From Rheinheimera sp. UJ63 (lineage in GTDB: Bacteria > Pseudomonadota > Gammaproteobacteria > Enterobacterales > Alteromonadaceae): DNA of 64,000 bases. Numbering within the stretch: position 1 is the stretch's first letter; each line of letters starts with the position of its first letter. The notes under the pieces were generated by a model that was not told the DNA's origin, ran no database searches, and worked only from the letters and a program-made list of their open reading frames with translations. Where the stretch lies: the NCBI RefSeq assembly GCF_021568285.1, contig NZ_JAKGTQ010000003.1, forward strand, positions 186,001 to 250,000, written 5' to 3'. Positions 26,744 to 38,300 of the stretch are shown piece after piece. Made by a program: the position numbers and the translations under genes.

Positions 26744-29700
26744 TTACTGGCTGGTCACTAAAGATGCCTGATGTTTTTCTTGCCGACTAGGCATGGCACA
26801 GATCACGAATACGAATAATCTACCGATGGTCGGAATAAAACTAACAAGCACCCACCAAGGATTCCAACCCACACTGCGTATACGGCGAACCGTGGCGGCG
26901 GTTACCGGCAAATACATAAACAACATATAGGTCAAAGCGACCATGCCTTTCGTGCGTAAAATGGCATCAATGATTAAGAACACGACAATCATCACCAGAT
27001 GCAGCATGTAAAAATGCACATAAGCCTTGCGATCCGTTAAACCACGCCAATCGGCATAACGGCCAAACTCCTGCATAAAGTTACGGAACCACTGTGGTAC
27101 ATGCTTTTTGGCATCTTCCAGCATCACATATAGCGCCGGGATCAACACTAAGGTAATCACCGTAGCGAACAAAATACCAAAAGCCAACGACACCGCCATA
27201 GGCACCACAATTTTTGCTTGTAAGCTGCGCTCAAACACAATCGGAACTAAACCCACAAAGGTGGTTAATGACGTCAGCAAAATGGCGCGAAAACGTTGCG
27301 TACCGGCTTCCACTACCGCTTGCTTAATCGCGATACCTTCTGCCCGTGCCCGATTGACAAAGTCGACCATGATCAAACTGTCGTTTACCACGACCCCAGC
27401 CAGCGCGACCAAACCAAATACGGACATGATACTTAAGCTTAACCCCAACAGCATATGGCCGATTAACGCACCGACTAAACCAAATGGGATCACGCTCATG
27501 ATAATCAAAGGCTGGGCATAAGATTTCAGCGGTACCGCCATCAAGGCATAAATACAGAACAAGGCAAAGGCACCGGCAATTAATAAATCACGAATGGCAT
27601 CGACTTCATCCTGACTTGCGCCATCGAGCTCACCGGTGACACCCGGGTATTTTTGTTCCAGCTCTTTAATAAGGGTCTTACGCACTTCGGCGACCACTTT
27701 ACCCGGTTCAATGCGCGCTTTGTCAGCCGCCGCGGTAACGGTAACGGCTCGTTCACCATTAACCCGGTTGATGGCACTAAAGCTGGGTTGCAAGGTGTAA
27801 CTGGCAATTTGTGAGAATGGCACTTCGCCGCCGTTAGCGGTGCGCACACGCATATTCTCTAAATCACCAATCGAACGACGCTCTTCTTGTGGGTAGCGCA
27901 CCATCACTTTAATTTCTTCGCCATTGCGCTGAATACGCTGCGCTTCGGCACCATAAAAACCATAGCGCACCTGACGCGCTAAATCAGCTAAAGTGATGCC
28001 TAACACATCGGCCTCGGGCTTTAGCGCCAGCACAATTTCATCGTTGCCGCCGAGCAAGTTATCTTCGATATCAAAGACCCCTTCATAAGTAGCTAAACGC
28101 TCTTTTAATTCTGCAGTGGCTAATTGCAAATTAGCCAAATTACTACCGCGTAATTGCAGCGCAATGTCAGCCCCGCCACCAAAACCAGAACTACTGAGTT
28201 TAAAGGTTTTTAAGCCTGGAATTTCCGGGATCTGTTCACGCCAGCGTCGACCAATTTCGTTGCTGTCCACTTCGCGACCTTCACTTTTATCCAGTTCAAC
28301 TTGCAGTTGCCCTGCAGTATCGCTACTGAGGAACACTAAACGATGTTTAACAACTAAATCTTCGCCTTCTGCTAACAGCTCTTTATCTACCCGCATTAAC
28401 GCTGCTTCAATTTCTTTCATGGCGAGCACCGTTGCTTCGTTAGATGCGCCCTCTTCCATTTGCACCGTGGCGCGTAAGAAATCATTCGGCACATCAGGGA
28501 AAAACACCCAACGCACAAAACCGGCCGAAATGACCCCAAACATTAAAATCAACAAGGCAAAAAATACCGCCATGGTTAAATAGCGAAATTCGATGCACTT
28601 CTCAATAAAAGGCCGGTATTTCTGTTGAATAAAGTGGTTTAAGTGGCGAGTGACCGCGCCACGGATTTTTTTCAGGGTATTGCTACCAAAACGACCTAAG
28701 GCATAAATACCGCCTTTATCGGGATCCCAAGGTTTGGTGTCCATATTGGCAATGTGCGCCGGTAAAATCAGCTTAGATTCCACAATCGAAAACAATAAAC
28801 ACAACACCACAACCCAAGCAATAGAACCCCAAATAGCCGATTGGGCGCCGCCAACCAATAGCATCGGCACAAAGGCAGCTACCGTGGTTAACACCCCGAA
28901 GGTGGCTGGCATCGCCACTTTTTTAGCACCGGCAATGACCGCTTCGGTTGACTTGCCGCGTTTTTCAATTTCGGTATAGGCGCTTTCGCCGATGATAATC
29001 GCATCATCGACCACTATCCCCAGCACCAAGATAAAACCAAATAAGCTGATCATATTGATGGACACATCAAAAAAGGGCAGCGGTAACATGGCCAAGGCAC
29101 CCAAGAAACAGATTGGAATACCCACCATCACCCAAAAGGCAATGCGAAATTCTAAAAACAGCGTCAGCGCCAGCAGCACCAATAACACGCCATACAGCAG
29201 GTTACTGGTCATTAAATCCAGGCGACCTTGCAAGTAATAGCTCGAATCACCCCAATAATCTAACGAGATACTCGGTGGCAGCTCATTACGCTTAGTTTCA
29301 ACATATTTTTTAACTGTTTCAGCAATTTGTAGGGTGTCGTCTTCACCCACCGCATCAATGCGCACAGTCACGCTATTTTGGCCATTAAACGTTGCTAAAC
29401 TGGCGCGCTCAATAAAACCATCGGTCACTGTCGCGATATCACTTAATGTTAAGCGAGTACCATCAGGGTATTTCACCAGAACAATGCTGTCGAAATCGTT
29501 TTGATCGTAAGCTTGGCCTTTGGTGCGCAGCAAAATATTGCCGCTTTCTGAACGAATTGAACCACCGGGTAAATCGACCGAACTCCCCCGAATGGCACTG
29601 ACCACTTGATCAAAGGTTAAACCGTATTCACGCAAGCGTGATTCAGGGATCTCAACAGAGATTTCATAGTTTCGTGCTGAAATCACATCAACCTTGCTCA

Positions 29701-30211
29701 CACCCGGCTGTTTTTTAATTTCATCGCGAATGGTTTTCGCCAGTTCTTTTAATGCCGCCTCTGAGGCTGCACCATAGAGTGATAGAAACATCACATTACT
29801 TTGAAAGCGAATCCGATAGACTAATGGCCGCTCGGTTTGCTCTGGCAGGGTGGAAATCGAGTTCACCTGCGTTTTAATCTCCTCCATCACCTCGGTAATG
29901 TCATAACCCGAGGCAATTTCCGCCACAACAGTGCCTAAACCTTCAACCGCCGTTGAGCGAATACGTTTTATGCCGTTAACGCCGCGAATACTTTCTTCAA
30001 TTTTATCAATAACGCCACTTTCCACTTCTTGTGGCGCAGCACCTAAATAAGGCACTCGAATATTCACTTGCTCTAGCTGAATCTCTGGAAAAGCTTGTTT
30101 TTTAATGGTTAATACTGCGGCTAATCCGGCCAGCAGTAAAATGATCATCAATAAATTGGCCGCTACGCTATTGCGAGCAAACCAAGCAATAATACCTGTT
30201 TCTTTATTCAT
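26744..30211 (-). CDS. RND efflux transporter permease with extra C-terminal DUF805-like domain
   Basis: A 1155-residue resistance-nodulation-division pump of the AcrB/MdtB-like superfamily. Visible marks: N-terminal helix [36 protein letters not shown] (helix 4 with the proton-relay Asp pair), and a second-half [20 protein letters not shown]. The usual pump ends near residue 1040; here about 100 residues follow, starting [15 protein letters not shown] and including [29 protein letters not shown] and a final P, which reads as a DUF805 membrane domain. It overlaps the adaptor gene by 8 bases. No outer-membrane factor gene is adjacent. Substrate unknown. Confidence 0.92.
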   Translation of the reverse strand: MNKETGIIAWFARNSVAANLLMIILLLAGLAAVLTIKKQAFPEIQLEQVNIRVPYLGAAPQEVESGVIDKIEESIRGVNGIKRIRSTAVEGLGTVVAEIASGYDITEVMEEIKTQVNSISTLPEQTERPLVYRIRFQSNVMFLSLYGAASEAALKELAKTIRDEIKKQPGVSKVDVISARNYEISVEIPESRLREYGLTFDQVVSAIRGSSVDLPGGSIRSESGNILLRTKGQAYDQNDFDSIVLVKYPDGTRLTLSDIATVTDGFIERASLATFNGQNSVTVRIDAVGEDDTLQIAETVKKYVETKRNELPPSISLDYWGDSSYYLQGRLDLMTSNLLYGVLLVLLALTLFLEFRIAFWVMVGIPICFLGALAMLPLPFFDVSINMISLFGFILVLGIVVDDAIIIGESAYTEIEKRGKSTEAVIAGAKKVAMPATFGVLTTVAAFVPMLLVGGAQSAIWGSIAWVVVLCLLFSIVESKLILPAHIANMDTKPWDPDKGGIYALGRFGSNTLKKIRGAVTRHLNHFIQQKYRPFIEKCIEFRYLTMAVFFALLILMFGVISAGFVRWVFFPDVPNDFLRATVQMEEGASNEATVLAMKEIEAALMRVDKELLAEGEDLVVKHRLVFLSSDTAGQLQVELDKSEGREVDSNEIGRRWREQIPEIPGLKTFKLSSSGFGGGADIALQLRGSNLANLQLATAELKERLATYEGVFDIEDNLLGGNDEIVLALKPEADVLGITLADLARQVRYGFYGAEAQRIQRNGEEIKVMVRYPQEERRSIGDLENMRVRTANGGEVPFSQIASYTLQPSFSAINRVNGERAVTVTAAADKARIEPGKVVAEVRKTLIKELEQKYPGVTGELDGASQDEVDAIRDLLIAGAFALFCIYALMAVPLKSYAQPLIIMSVIPFGLVGALIGHMLLGLSLSIMSVFGLVALAGVVVNDSLIMVDFVNRARAEGIAIKQAVVEAGTQRFRAILLTSLTTFVGLVPIVFERSLQAKIVVPMAVSLAFGILFATVITLVLIPALYVMLEDAKKHVPQWFRNFMQEFGRYADWRGLTDRKAYVHFYMLHLVMIVVFLIIDAILRTKGMVALTYMLFMYLPVTAATVRRIRSVGWNPWWVLVSFIPTIGRLFVFVICAMPSRQEKHQASLVTSQ

Positions 30212-31436
30212 TGCCGGTTGCCTCAGTTGCGCTTGCGAGTTGCTCGGTTGTTATCGCAGGCGAATCATTATCTGACGCATCCTTGGGCGTATCACCCGCC
30301 ACGCGCACCACAGTACCACCAATCGGATTGGTGACCGGTGATACCACTAAACGATCGTTCGGCATAAAGCCCGCATTGATATAGGCAAAATTAGCATCAG
30401 CGCGTGCTAGGTTAACTTGGCGAAATTGCAAAGTGTTTTGCTCATCAACAATTAACACCCGATTTCCCGCTTGCAGTAAATGCCGTGCCACTTTGACCAC
30501 TTGTGATGCGGCAATACCACTGATTTCAGCTTGTACAAAACGACCAAATTGCAGCGGCTGGCCGGCGGCATTTTGCCGCTGATAGGGATCGGCTACTTCT
30601 GCCACGGCATAAATCACGCGGCTGCGCTCATCCAATACCCCTTCGGTACGCACGATAGTGGCTTGCCATTGCTGTGGTTGCCCTGCTACCACAGTGCTTA
30701 AGCTCACCGGAATAGACAAGCTTTGTTGCGTATTGGCTGGCGGTAAAAAACCAAAATCGGTATCCGTTAGTGGTAAACGAATTTCGGCAATCTCAGTGCC
30801 GTAAATCATCCCTAACTGAGAGCCGCGAGTGATAAATTGCCCTAAGTTGGCGCTGCGGCTATTCACCATACCGGCATAAGGCGCTCGGATCTGTGTTCTG
30901 TCAAGATCACGCTGTGCCCGCTCTACTTCGGCTTCGGCTGCTTGCACGCTGGCTAAGGCACTGGCCAATTGCGGTTGGCGCAAACCTAACGCCGGGGCTT
31001 TGCCTTCGGTAAAAGAGCGCCATTCGGTTTCAGCCACGCGGCCACGGGCTTTTTCTTCTTCTAGCTGTGCCTTGGCACCCGCCAATGAGGCTTGCGCCGC
31101 CTTGACTGCAGTTTCGTAATCGGCCGGATCCACTTGAAATAACAAGTCGCCTTTTTCAAAAAAACCGCCCACCACAAATTGCTCTGAGACCGCGACAATA
31201 CGCCCGGTAACTTCAGAGATCAGGGTTGTTTCAAGCTTTGGCGTTACTGTACCTTGCGAAGCAATTTTATAAGTAATGTCTTCGGCAGGTAACTCAGCGG
31301 CATTCACTAATAACGCTAAACGCTGCTCTGCCACCTTGGCTGGGGGTTTACGCAACTTTGACAAACCGTAAGCCGAGGCAATGGCGAGTACCAGTATGAT
31401 GATCGGCAAACCGACCCGCATAAATTTTGAAGACAT
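30204..31436 (-). CDS. RND efflux periplasmic adaptor (HlyD/MFP family)
   Basis: A 410-residue membrane fusion protein anchored by one N-terminal helix (residues 7-24). It has the lipoyl half-motifs (LISEVTGRIVAVSEQFVVGG and IRAPYAGMVNSRSANLGQFI) on either side of a helical hairpin (about 110-180), followed by beta-barrel domains. It links the RND pump to an outer-membrane channel. Upstream of and overlapping the pump gene by 8 bases. The C-terminal 30 residues are acidic and low-complexity. Regulator and outer-membrane factor are not adjacent. Confidence 0.92.
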   Translation of the reverse strand: MSSKFMRVGLPIIILVLAIASAYGLSKLRKPPAKVAEQRLALLVNAAELPAEDITYKIASQGTVTPKLETTLISEVTGRIVAVSEQFVVGGFFEKGDLLFQVDPADYETAVKAAQASLAGAKAQLEEEKARGRVAETEWRSFTEGKAPALGLRQPQLASALASVQAAEAEVERAQRDLDRTQIRAPYAGMVNSRSANLGQFITRGSQLGMIYGTEIAEIRLPLTDTDFGFLPPANTQQSLSIPVSLSTVVAGQPQQWQATIVRTEGVLDERSRVIYAVAEVADPYQRQNAAGQPLQFGRFVQAEISGIAASQVVKVARHLLQAGNRVLIVDEQNTLQFRQVNLARADANFAYINAGFMPNDRLVVSPVTNPIGGTVVRVAGDTPKDASDNDSPAITTEQLASATEATGNE

Positions 31437-31831
31437 AAGGTGATCCTGAGTTTAATAAGAATTTGCTATTTGCCATCATACGCAGAATTACGACAGATCG
31501 TTGCATTGGTCTGTTAATTTTTGTATCGATAAAAATACGCCGCCAACCCGTGTCGCTAATACCTTAAAAAACGCTGTTACAAGCAAAAGCGCTAATACAA
31601 AGGGCTTAGCGCTGATAGCCAGGTAGAGTGTGGCGGCTCGATTTAGGAAAGCCGTATTATTACGCCTGAATGCAAAAAATATTTTGTTACAAACTAATGA
31701 TGCCAAAAAACCTGCCATGCTTAATTTTTAGGCATTGGCAAAATCGTTACATTGCGTTAGGGTTATGAGGTACCAAACATGATGCTTGGTATCTATTTGA
31801 TATAATCCCTAAGCCGCAACAGGAGTGTGCA
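31437..31831. promoter_or_regulatory. Intergenic region (395 bp) with divergent promoters
   Basis: AT-rich region between the divergent adaptor and CBM48 genes. A TGATATAAT extended -10 lies at 31798-31806, 26 bases before the CBM48 start, with AGGAG just before its ATG; this is a likely promoter. A minus-strand open frame of 76 codons (31488-31718) is present but has no ribosome binding site or recognisable family and I do not call it. No regulator binding site was recognised. Confidence 0.45.
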
Positions 31832-32140
31832 ATGAGCATTAGTAAGCAGTATTTGAAAACCAAACCCGCTTGCAAAGTGACCTTTAAGTTGGCAGCTGCT
31901 CGCCTGCCTGATGCTACACAGGTTGCTTTGTTAGGGGAGTTCAACGATTGGGATCCTGCAGCCCTTTTGATGAAGAAGAGTAAAGCCGGTGATTTCAGTG
32001 CCAGTATTACGTTACCTAAAGATAGCGAATACCAATTTCGTTATCTTATCGATGGTACCACTTGGTTAAATGACGATGAAGCAGATGGCTTTTCACAAAG
32101 CGATATGTCGCATGATCAGAACTCAGTATTAAAAATTTAA
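31832..32140 (+). CDS. Stand-alone isoamylase early-set / glycogen-binding (CBM48-type) protein
   Basis: A 102-residue cytosolic protein made of a single E-set carbohydrate-binding domain. VTFKLAAARLPDATQVALLG, EFNDWDPAALLMKK, YQFRYLIDGTTWLNDDEAD and a final NSVLKI follow the AMPK-beta/CBM48 pattern, including the W residues that contact glycogen-like glucans. There is no catalytic domain. Similar single-domain proteins are common in marine gammaproteobacteria; their role is unknown. An extended -10 lies upstream and a strong terminator follows. Confidence 0.85.
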   Translation: MSISKQYLKTKPACKVTFKLAAARLPDATQVALLGEFNDWDPAALLMKKSKAGDFSASITLPKDSEYQFRYLIDGTTWLNDDEADGFSQSDMSHDQNSVLKI

Positions 32141-32145
32141 TTAAC

Positions 32146-32170
32146 AAGGGGCATTTCGCCCCTTATTTTT
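32146..32170 (+). terminator. Rho-independent terminator
   Basis: Perfect arms AAGGGGC (32146-32152) and GCCCCTT (32158-32164), loop ATTTC, followed by ATTTTT. It begins 5 bases after the CBM48 stop codon and is a textbook intrinsic terminator. Confidence 0.9.
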
Positions 32171-32231
32171 CATAGCCTCAGGCGTTCAATTTAAGTGATA
32201 AATTAACCTTTATTGTGGCTTTTGCGCTGCG

Positions 32232-33350
32232 TTAGCACTTTTCTAAAACTAAACAGCCAACAGAGTATCCGGCGCCAAATGAGCATAAAATGGCTTTGTC
32301 ACCCGTATCCAATCCTTGTTGATGCAAATGAAAAGCAATAATCGACCCCGCTGAAGCCGTATTGGCATAAGTATCTAACACTAACGGCGCTTCTTCAGGT
32401 AAAGGCTCGCGCCCTAAAATTTTCCGCGCAGCGAAGATATTCATATTGATATTGGCTTGATGTAACCACAGCCGTTTTAGCTCGGTTGGCGCAATGTGCT
32501 GCGCCGCAAGCTCATCTAAAATGACATCGGCGACAATCGGCAACAACTCTTTGAAAACTTTACGCCCTTGTTGTTTGAAAAAAGGCGTACTGGCATCATG
32601 CTGATCAAAGCAATGCTCGGTATAGCCAATATCACAACGAATATTATTAGAAAATTCGGTTTTCAGGCGCATGCCTAAGATACGAAAAGCGTATGGGCTA
32701 TTTGCGGTTTCTTCCGCTTCAATAAGGGTTGCAGTACACACATCACCAAAAATAAAGTGGCTATCACGATTACGATAATCGACTTGTGGCGAAGCAAATT
32801 CGGGGTTGACCACCAAGACGGTTTTCGCCGTGCCACCGCGAATTGCATTGGCAGCATTACTAATGGCAAAGGTGGCAGAAGAACAAGCAACGTTCATATC
32901 AAAAGCATAACCGCCCGCCCCTAGCTGCTGTTGCAGTTCTATCGATAAAGCCGGATAAGGGCGCTGCATGTTCGACGCCGCACAAATAATTAAATCGATA
33001 TCTGCCGGTGTTTTATTCGCTTGAACTAAGGCTTGATGCGCGGCAAACAACGCCATTTCAACCATTTCTGGCATCTGCTCTTCACCACGTTTTTGAAAAA
33101 TAGGCCGCATCACGGCAGGATCTAAAATGCCGTCTTTATACAACACATGTCGCGATTTAATGCCCGAGGCTTTTTCGATAAACTCGCAACTAGAATACGC
33201 CAGTGCCGCTAACTCGCCTGCGGCAATCGCTTCAGCATGTTCCGCATTATATTGATCGGCATACTGATTATAACTTTGTACTAATTCTTCATTACTAATG
33301 GTTAGTTCTGGCGTAAATAAGCCAGAGCCGCTGATCACTATGTTTTTCAT
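32232..33350 (-). CDS. Beta-ketoacyl-ACP synthase III-like protein
   Basis: A 372-residue thiolase-fold condensing enzyme of the FabH type. The catalytic residues are all visible: Cys156 in NVACSSATFAISNAA, His in LWLHQANINMN and Asn in NTASAGSIIAFHL. FabH-type enzymes join acyl-CoA to malonyl-ACP. It has an insertion at about residues 26-65 compared with housekeeping FabH (about 320), and no other fatty-acid genes lie nearby, so it may act on special substrates. Single-gene unit divergent from tamA. Confidence 0.85.
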   Translation of the reverse strand: MKNIVISGSGLFTPELTISNEELVQSYNQYADQYNAEHAEAIAAGELAALAYSSCEFIEKASGIKSRHVLYKDGILDPAVMRPIFQKRGEEQMPEMVEMALFAAHQALVQANKTPADIDLIICAASNMQRPYPALSIELQQQLGAGGYAFDMNVACSSATFAISNAANAIRGGTAKTVLVVNPEFASPQVDYRNRDSHFIFGDVCTATLIEAEETANSPYAFRILGMRLKTEFSNNIRCDIGYTEHCFDQHDASTPFFKQQGRKVFKELLPIVADVILDELAAQHIAPTELKRLWLHQANINMNIFAARKILGREPLPEEAPLVLDTYANTASAGSIIAFHLHQQGLDTGDKAILCSFGAGYSVGCLVLEKC

Positions 33351-33573
33351 CGCGCCACCTTGTGTAATTGTGAACCTTTGTCACTTTTGTGGCTCAGTAT
33401 AACAAACTTGCTGGTCAGAGGTGATGCCAAGTTCAGTTATTGCAGAATATTTCAGCAGTTAGCCTGCTCTTTACTGCCGCCATGCTGGCGATAAGGTACA
33501 CTTAACTTAACAAGTTCGGTTTTTTGCTGCTAACGACCTAACGTTGGCTAACCGACAACCTCACAGGAGTGTC

Positions 33574-35277
33574 ATGTTCCGATTGATCATGTTTTTAATG
33601 TTGTTGCTGCTGCCAAGCATTGCCACGGCGCAAACAAGCTTGCGCCTGACGGGTTTATCTGGCGAGCTGGAAGATAATGTAAAACTTTATCTCGACCGTT
33701 ATACACCAGACGAGATCTCCACAGCACTGCGTTTTCAATCTCGCTTAGAAGATGACATTAGCACGGCTCTGCAAGCACTGGGCTATTACCACAGCACGGT
33801 CAGCATTGAACTGCAACACAGTGGTAAAAATAGTCGGCTGCTCATTCAGGTGGATGCCGGTGAGCCCACGCTTATCAACAAAGCCAATATTCTGATTAAC
33901 GGCGAAGCGCAAAACGATAGTGATTTTCTGGCACTATTAAAACAAGCCCCCCAAGTTGGCCAAACCGTGCATCATGGCCGCTATGACAGTTTTAAAAAAG
34001 CGCTGACAAATTTAGCCCTACGCAAAGGCTATTTTGAGGCAAATTTTAGTCTTGCTCGTTTAGAAGTGGCGCCGGCGCTGAAACAAGCCTTTGTACAACT
34101 GACGTTTGACAGTGGCCCTCGTTACCGTTTTGGCCCGGTGAGGTTTCAAGGCAATCAAATTGAAGATGCCCGCTTACAAAGTTTAGTGCCGTTTAAAGTG
34201 GGCGATCCTTATCTGGCAACACAACTGGGTGAATTAAACCAAGCGATTGCCAATACCAGTTGGTTTTCTTCTATTTTAGTCACCGGTAATACCGATCAGG
34301 TGGCCGAACATATTTTACCGGTGGATGTTGAGCTAGCACCGCGCAAACGCAACAGTATCGAGACCGGTATTGGTTTCTCAGATGATGTGGGCGCGCGCTT
34401 AAAGCTCAATTGGTTAAAACCTTGGTTAAATGAGCGTGGTCATAGCTTAGACAGCAAATTAGCGCTGTCGGGGGCCGAGCAAAGTATTCAGGCGGCCTAT
34501 AAACTGCCATTAGAAAGCGTGGCCACCGATTTCTGGCAATTACAATACGGCCTGCGCAACCGTGATTATCAAGATACCTTGTCAAAAGAGTCTAATTTGG
34601 CATTAGAACGGCATTGGCTGCTCAGCAACGATTGGTATCGCACGGCATCGCTACGCTGGTTGTATGAGGATTACACCCAAGCCGATCAACAAGACACCAG
34701 CAGCTTAATTATGCCCGGTTTGAGTTTCTCGCGCAGCCGGCAAACGGGTTCAGGCATGCCAACTCGCGCTGATCGCTTGTTATTTGGCGTGGAAGTATCC
34801 GATCGCAGTTGGGGCTCTGATGCTAGCTTTGTCAGGTTACGTGGTCGAGCGGGCTACATTACCACCTTTGCCAATAATCATCGTTTCGTCGGTCGGCTAG
34901 ACGCCGGTGCCGTGCTGATGGAAGATATCGATAACTTACCGCCATCGATCCGTTTTTTCGCTGGTGGCGATAACAACTTACGTGGCTACGCCTATGAATC
35001 TGTTTCGCCTCTTAACGATGAAGGCGAACTGATTGGCGGTCGTTACATGACAACGGCCTCAATAGAATATCAATATCGGGTAAAGGGCAACTGGTGGTTA
35101 GCCGGCTTTACCGATTATGGCAGTGCTTGGACAGACACCCCAGATTGGAAGCTCGGGGTCGGTTTTGGTGTGCGCTGGGCCTCGCCTATTGGCGCCGTCC
35201 GTATCGATTTAGCTTGGGGTTTAGATGCCGTTGATTCCCCTTTCCAACTCCATTTTTCTTTAGGGCCTGAATTATGA
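33574..35277 (+). CDS. tamA: Autotransporter assembly factor TamA (Omp85 family)
   Basis: Outer-membrane protein of the translocation and assembly module. About 567 residues: a signal peptide ending near TATAQ (residues 1-19), three POTRA-like domains (about 20-260) and an Omp85 beta-barrel with FFAGGDNNLRGYAYESVSPL, the conserved strand-and-loop-6 region, and a C-terminal WASPIGAVRIDLAWGL. ATG at 33574 is preceded by ACAGGAG; an upstream in-frame TTG at 33544 is unlikely. tamB follows after 31 bases. Confidence 0.93.
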   Translation: MFRLIMFLMLLLLPSIATAQTSLRLTGLSGELEDNVKLYLDRYTPDEISTALRFQSRLEDDISTALQALGYYHSTVSIELQHSGKNSRLLIQVDAGEPTLINKANILINGEAQNDSDFLALLKQAPQVGQTVHHGRYDSFKKALTNLALRKGYFEANFSLARLEVAPALKQAFVQLTFDSGPRYRFGPVRFQGNQIEDARLQSLVPFKVGDPYLATQLGELNQAIANTSWFSSILVTGNTDQVAEHILPVDVELAPRKRNSIETGIGFSDDVGARLKLNWLKPWLNERGHSLDSKLALSGAEQSIQAAYKLPLESVATDFWQLQYGLRNRDYQDTLSKESNLALERHWLLSNDWYRTASLRWLYEDYTQADQQDTSSLIMPGLSFSRSRQTGSGMPTRADRLLFGVEVSDRSWGSDASFVRLRGRAGYITTFANNHRFVGRLDAGAVLMEDIDNLPPSIRFFAGGDNNLRGYAYESVSPLNDEGELIGGRYMTTASIEYQYRVKGNWWLAGFTDYGSAWTDTPDWKLGVGFGVRWASPIGAVRIDLAWGLDAVDSPFQLHFSLGPEL

Positions 35278-35308
35278 TCACTCGGTCAGAACAAAGGAGC
35301 AGCGTCTA

Positions 35309-38300
35309 ATGCGCGTGCGCCGCTGGTTAAACCGTACACTGGTACTGCCCTTGTTAGCGGTATTACTGTTACTCAGCTTGCTGTTGTTTACGCAGCCAGG
35401 GCTACGTTTTAGCGTGTGGATAGCCGATAGCTTGGTCGATGAATTAAGCATCGGCAAAACTGAGGGCGCTTGGTTAAGTGGGGTGAGCTTAGCGGATATT
35501 CGCTTTAAAAATGCCATTGCAGATGTGCAACTTGAGAGCCTAACCTTTCGCCTGCAAAAACGCTGCATAATACAGTTGCGTGTGTGTATCCCTGAATTAA
35601 AACTGCGTGGTAGTCGGATTGATCTCGCTAGCCTAGCAGAACCCCACCCAGACACGGTAAGCGCAGCACCCGCCGAGGCCAGCGGTTCAGGGCGTATTTT
35701 ACTTCCTATTCCTATTAACATTAACCGCATCATATTAGAAGATGTGGCCCTCAATACCCCGACTCAGCAACTTGCTTGGCAATCATTTAGTACCACCTTG
35801 GTTGCTTGGGGCAGTCGAGTGCGTTTAAGCGAAACACGCTGGCATCAATTAAGCGTTGAGCTCGCGCCAGCAGCTACTGAAACCGCCGCATTAACCGGCT
35901 ATCATGCGCCGGTATTACCCGAGTTTTCGCTGCCGCTGTCGATCCTGATAGAAGATTTCCAACTGACAGAATTCAGCTTTAAGCAAGCAGGATTGCAACA
36001 GCAACTGGCGAAGTTAACTTTGAGTGCCCAGTTAACTCCGCAACAAGTCCGGCTACTGGATGTCAGCGCCGAGCATCCGCTTGCCTCTGTGCAATTCAGC
36101 GCCAATGTCGAGTTCAAACCTAACTACCCGCTACAAGCACAACTTGATGCAACGTTAAACCAAGGCGATTTTGCAGGACAACGCTTGAAGTTAACACTCG
36201 GTGGCGATCTGGCGGATCTGTCGGTGTCATTGTTGGCTTCAGGGCCGATTACTGCAGAGTTACACAGCGAATTGGCGTTGTTAACCGATGATTTACCGTT
36301 GCAACTTAGCCTGCAAAGCCCCCAGTTAAGCTGGCCGTTAAGCGCACCGACTATGCAGTTGCACGACACCCAATTAACAGTGACTGGCCGTTTAAGTGCT
36401 TTAAACCTGTCCTTAGCCAGCGCCATCACGGGTAGCAACCTGCCCGACAGTCAACTGCTGCTGCAAGGTCAGTGGCAACATTGGCAACAACAACTTGATC
36501 TTGCCCAACTGCAATTGACGACCCTAGGTGGCATTATCAATGCCGAAGGTTTACTCAACTTACAGCAGCAGATAGCCTGGCAATTAGCCCTAACCTTAAG
36601 CGATATCCAGCCGGGTCAATATTGGCCTGATTTCCCCGGTCGCTTGCAAGGCTCGCTGCAAACCCAAGGCAGCTATAACACAGCAGGACAACTTGAGTTG
36701 CACGTACCACAAGTAAACTTGAGCGGCCCATTACGTGGTCAAGCACTGCAATTACAGGGCGAGTTAGCGCTAACCGGCCAACCCGCGAACGCCGATTGGC
36801 AGCTAACAACGCCGGGCTTAACCTTAAGCCACGGCAGCAATACGCTGAGTGTCCAAGGTTCACTGGCAGAACAATGGCAATTGGATGGCGAAATCACACT
36901 GCCGCAATTAGCACTGAGTATCCCGGGTTTAAAAGGCGCAATAAACGGTGCTTTATCAGTACGCGGCCTGGCGAAACAGCCTGATATTTCAATCGCACTG
37001 AATGCCAGTAAGCTTGACTATGAAGATTTTCGACTGGCCGAAGCGAACCTAACCGCGCAGGTGTCTTTGGCGCAACCGATCCGCAGCCAACTGAAACTGA
37101 ACGCGACGAAGGGGCAGTATCAACAACAACGTTTGCAGCAATTATCGCTAGAGCTCAGCGGCACCGAGTTGGCACATCAATTAAAACTGGCGCTGACCGC
37201 AGATGAGTTCAGTACCGATATCAACTTATCGGGTGCTTTAACCGATCGCCAGCTTTGGCAAGCCGAGCTGCAACAAGTGGCTTTAACCAGCCCAGCAGGC
37301 GCTTGGCAATTAACTGCGCCGCTGCCTGTTACCGTCGATATTATCAAGCAACAATTAAGCCTGGCCGCGCATTGTTGGCAGCAAGCCCCCACCACCTTAT
37401 GTTTAACCGAAGCAACCACCTTAAACCGTGAAGCGATCAGCCTCAGCTTAACGCTAGCAGATTATCAATTAGCGCAATTAAACCCGCTACTGCCCTATCA
37501 ATCGAGTTTAAAAGGCGGTATTTCACTGCAATTGGCCGCCTATTGGCAACAAGGCCAAGCCGCCAAGGCAACGCTACAATTAAACGGTGAACCGGGCAGT
37601 TTTACGCAACAACTGGATGTGCCGGTGACCCTAGATTGGTCGGCATTATCACTCACTGCCTCGCTCGAACAACATCAGCTACGCAGCCAACTTGAGCTGC
37701 GTATTGGCAAGGAGGGTGTGTTACAGGCACAAACCTTGATCAGTGATTTAAACCAAGAACAAAAACCGTTACGCAGTGAAATTACGCTACAAAACCTGAC
37801 ATTAGATTTTTTACGGCCGTTACTGGATGAATACAGCGAGCTGGCGGGTACCTTATCCAGCCAATTAAGTATCAGCGGCGATTTAGCCGAGCCGCAAATT
37901 GCCGGTGAGCTGCGCCTTGCCGATCTGCGGGTCAAAGGTAAATTAGCGCCAACCGATATTGAGCAAGCCGATTTACAAGTGAAGTTTACCGGTGAACAAG
38001 CCAGCTTAAGCGGCATCGTCAACACCCCTGAAGGCCGCGTCACCTTAAGCGGTGATGCTAATTGGCAACAGCGTGAAGATTGGCGTTTAGCGGTGCAAGT
38101 TAAAGGGGATGAATTAAAACTGCAGATCCCACAAGCCTTACTGTTTGTAAAACCCGATCTGCAGATCACCGCCGCACCCGGGCGCAGTAAAATAACCGGT
38201 TTAGTGCAGATCCCACGTGCAACGATTATCGTTGATAGCTTGCCGCAAAATGCCGTGGGCTTATCCAACGATCTGGTGCTCTTAGATCGCCGCTTAAACC

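Noticed and set aside
31488..31718. 76-codon minus-strand frame upstream of the CBM48 gene
   Set aside because: No ribosome binding site, no recognisable family, and it lies in a region expected to hold divergent promoters.
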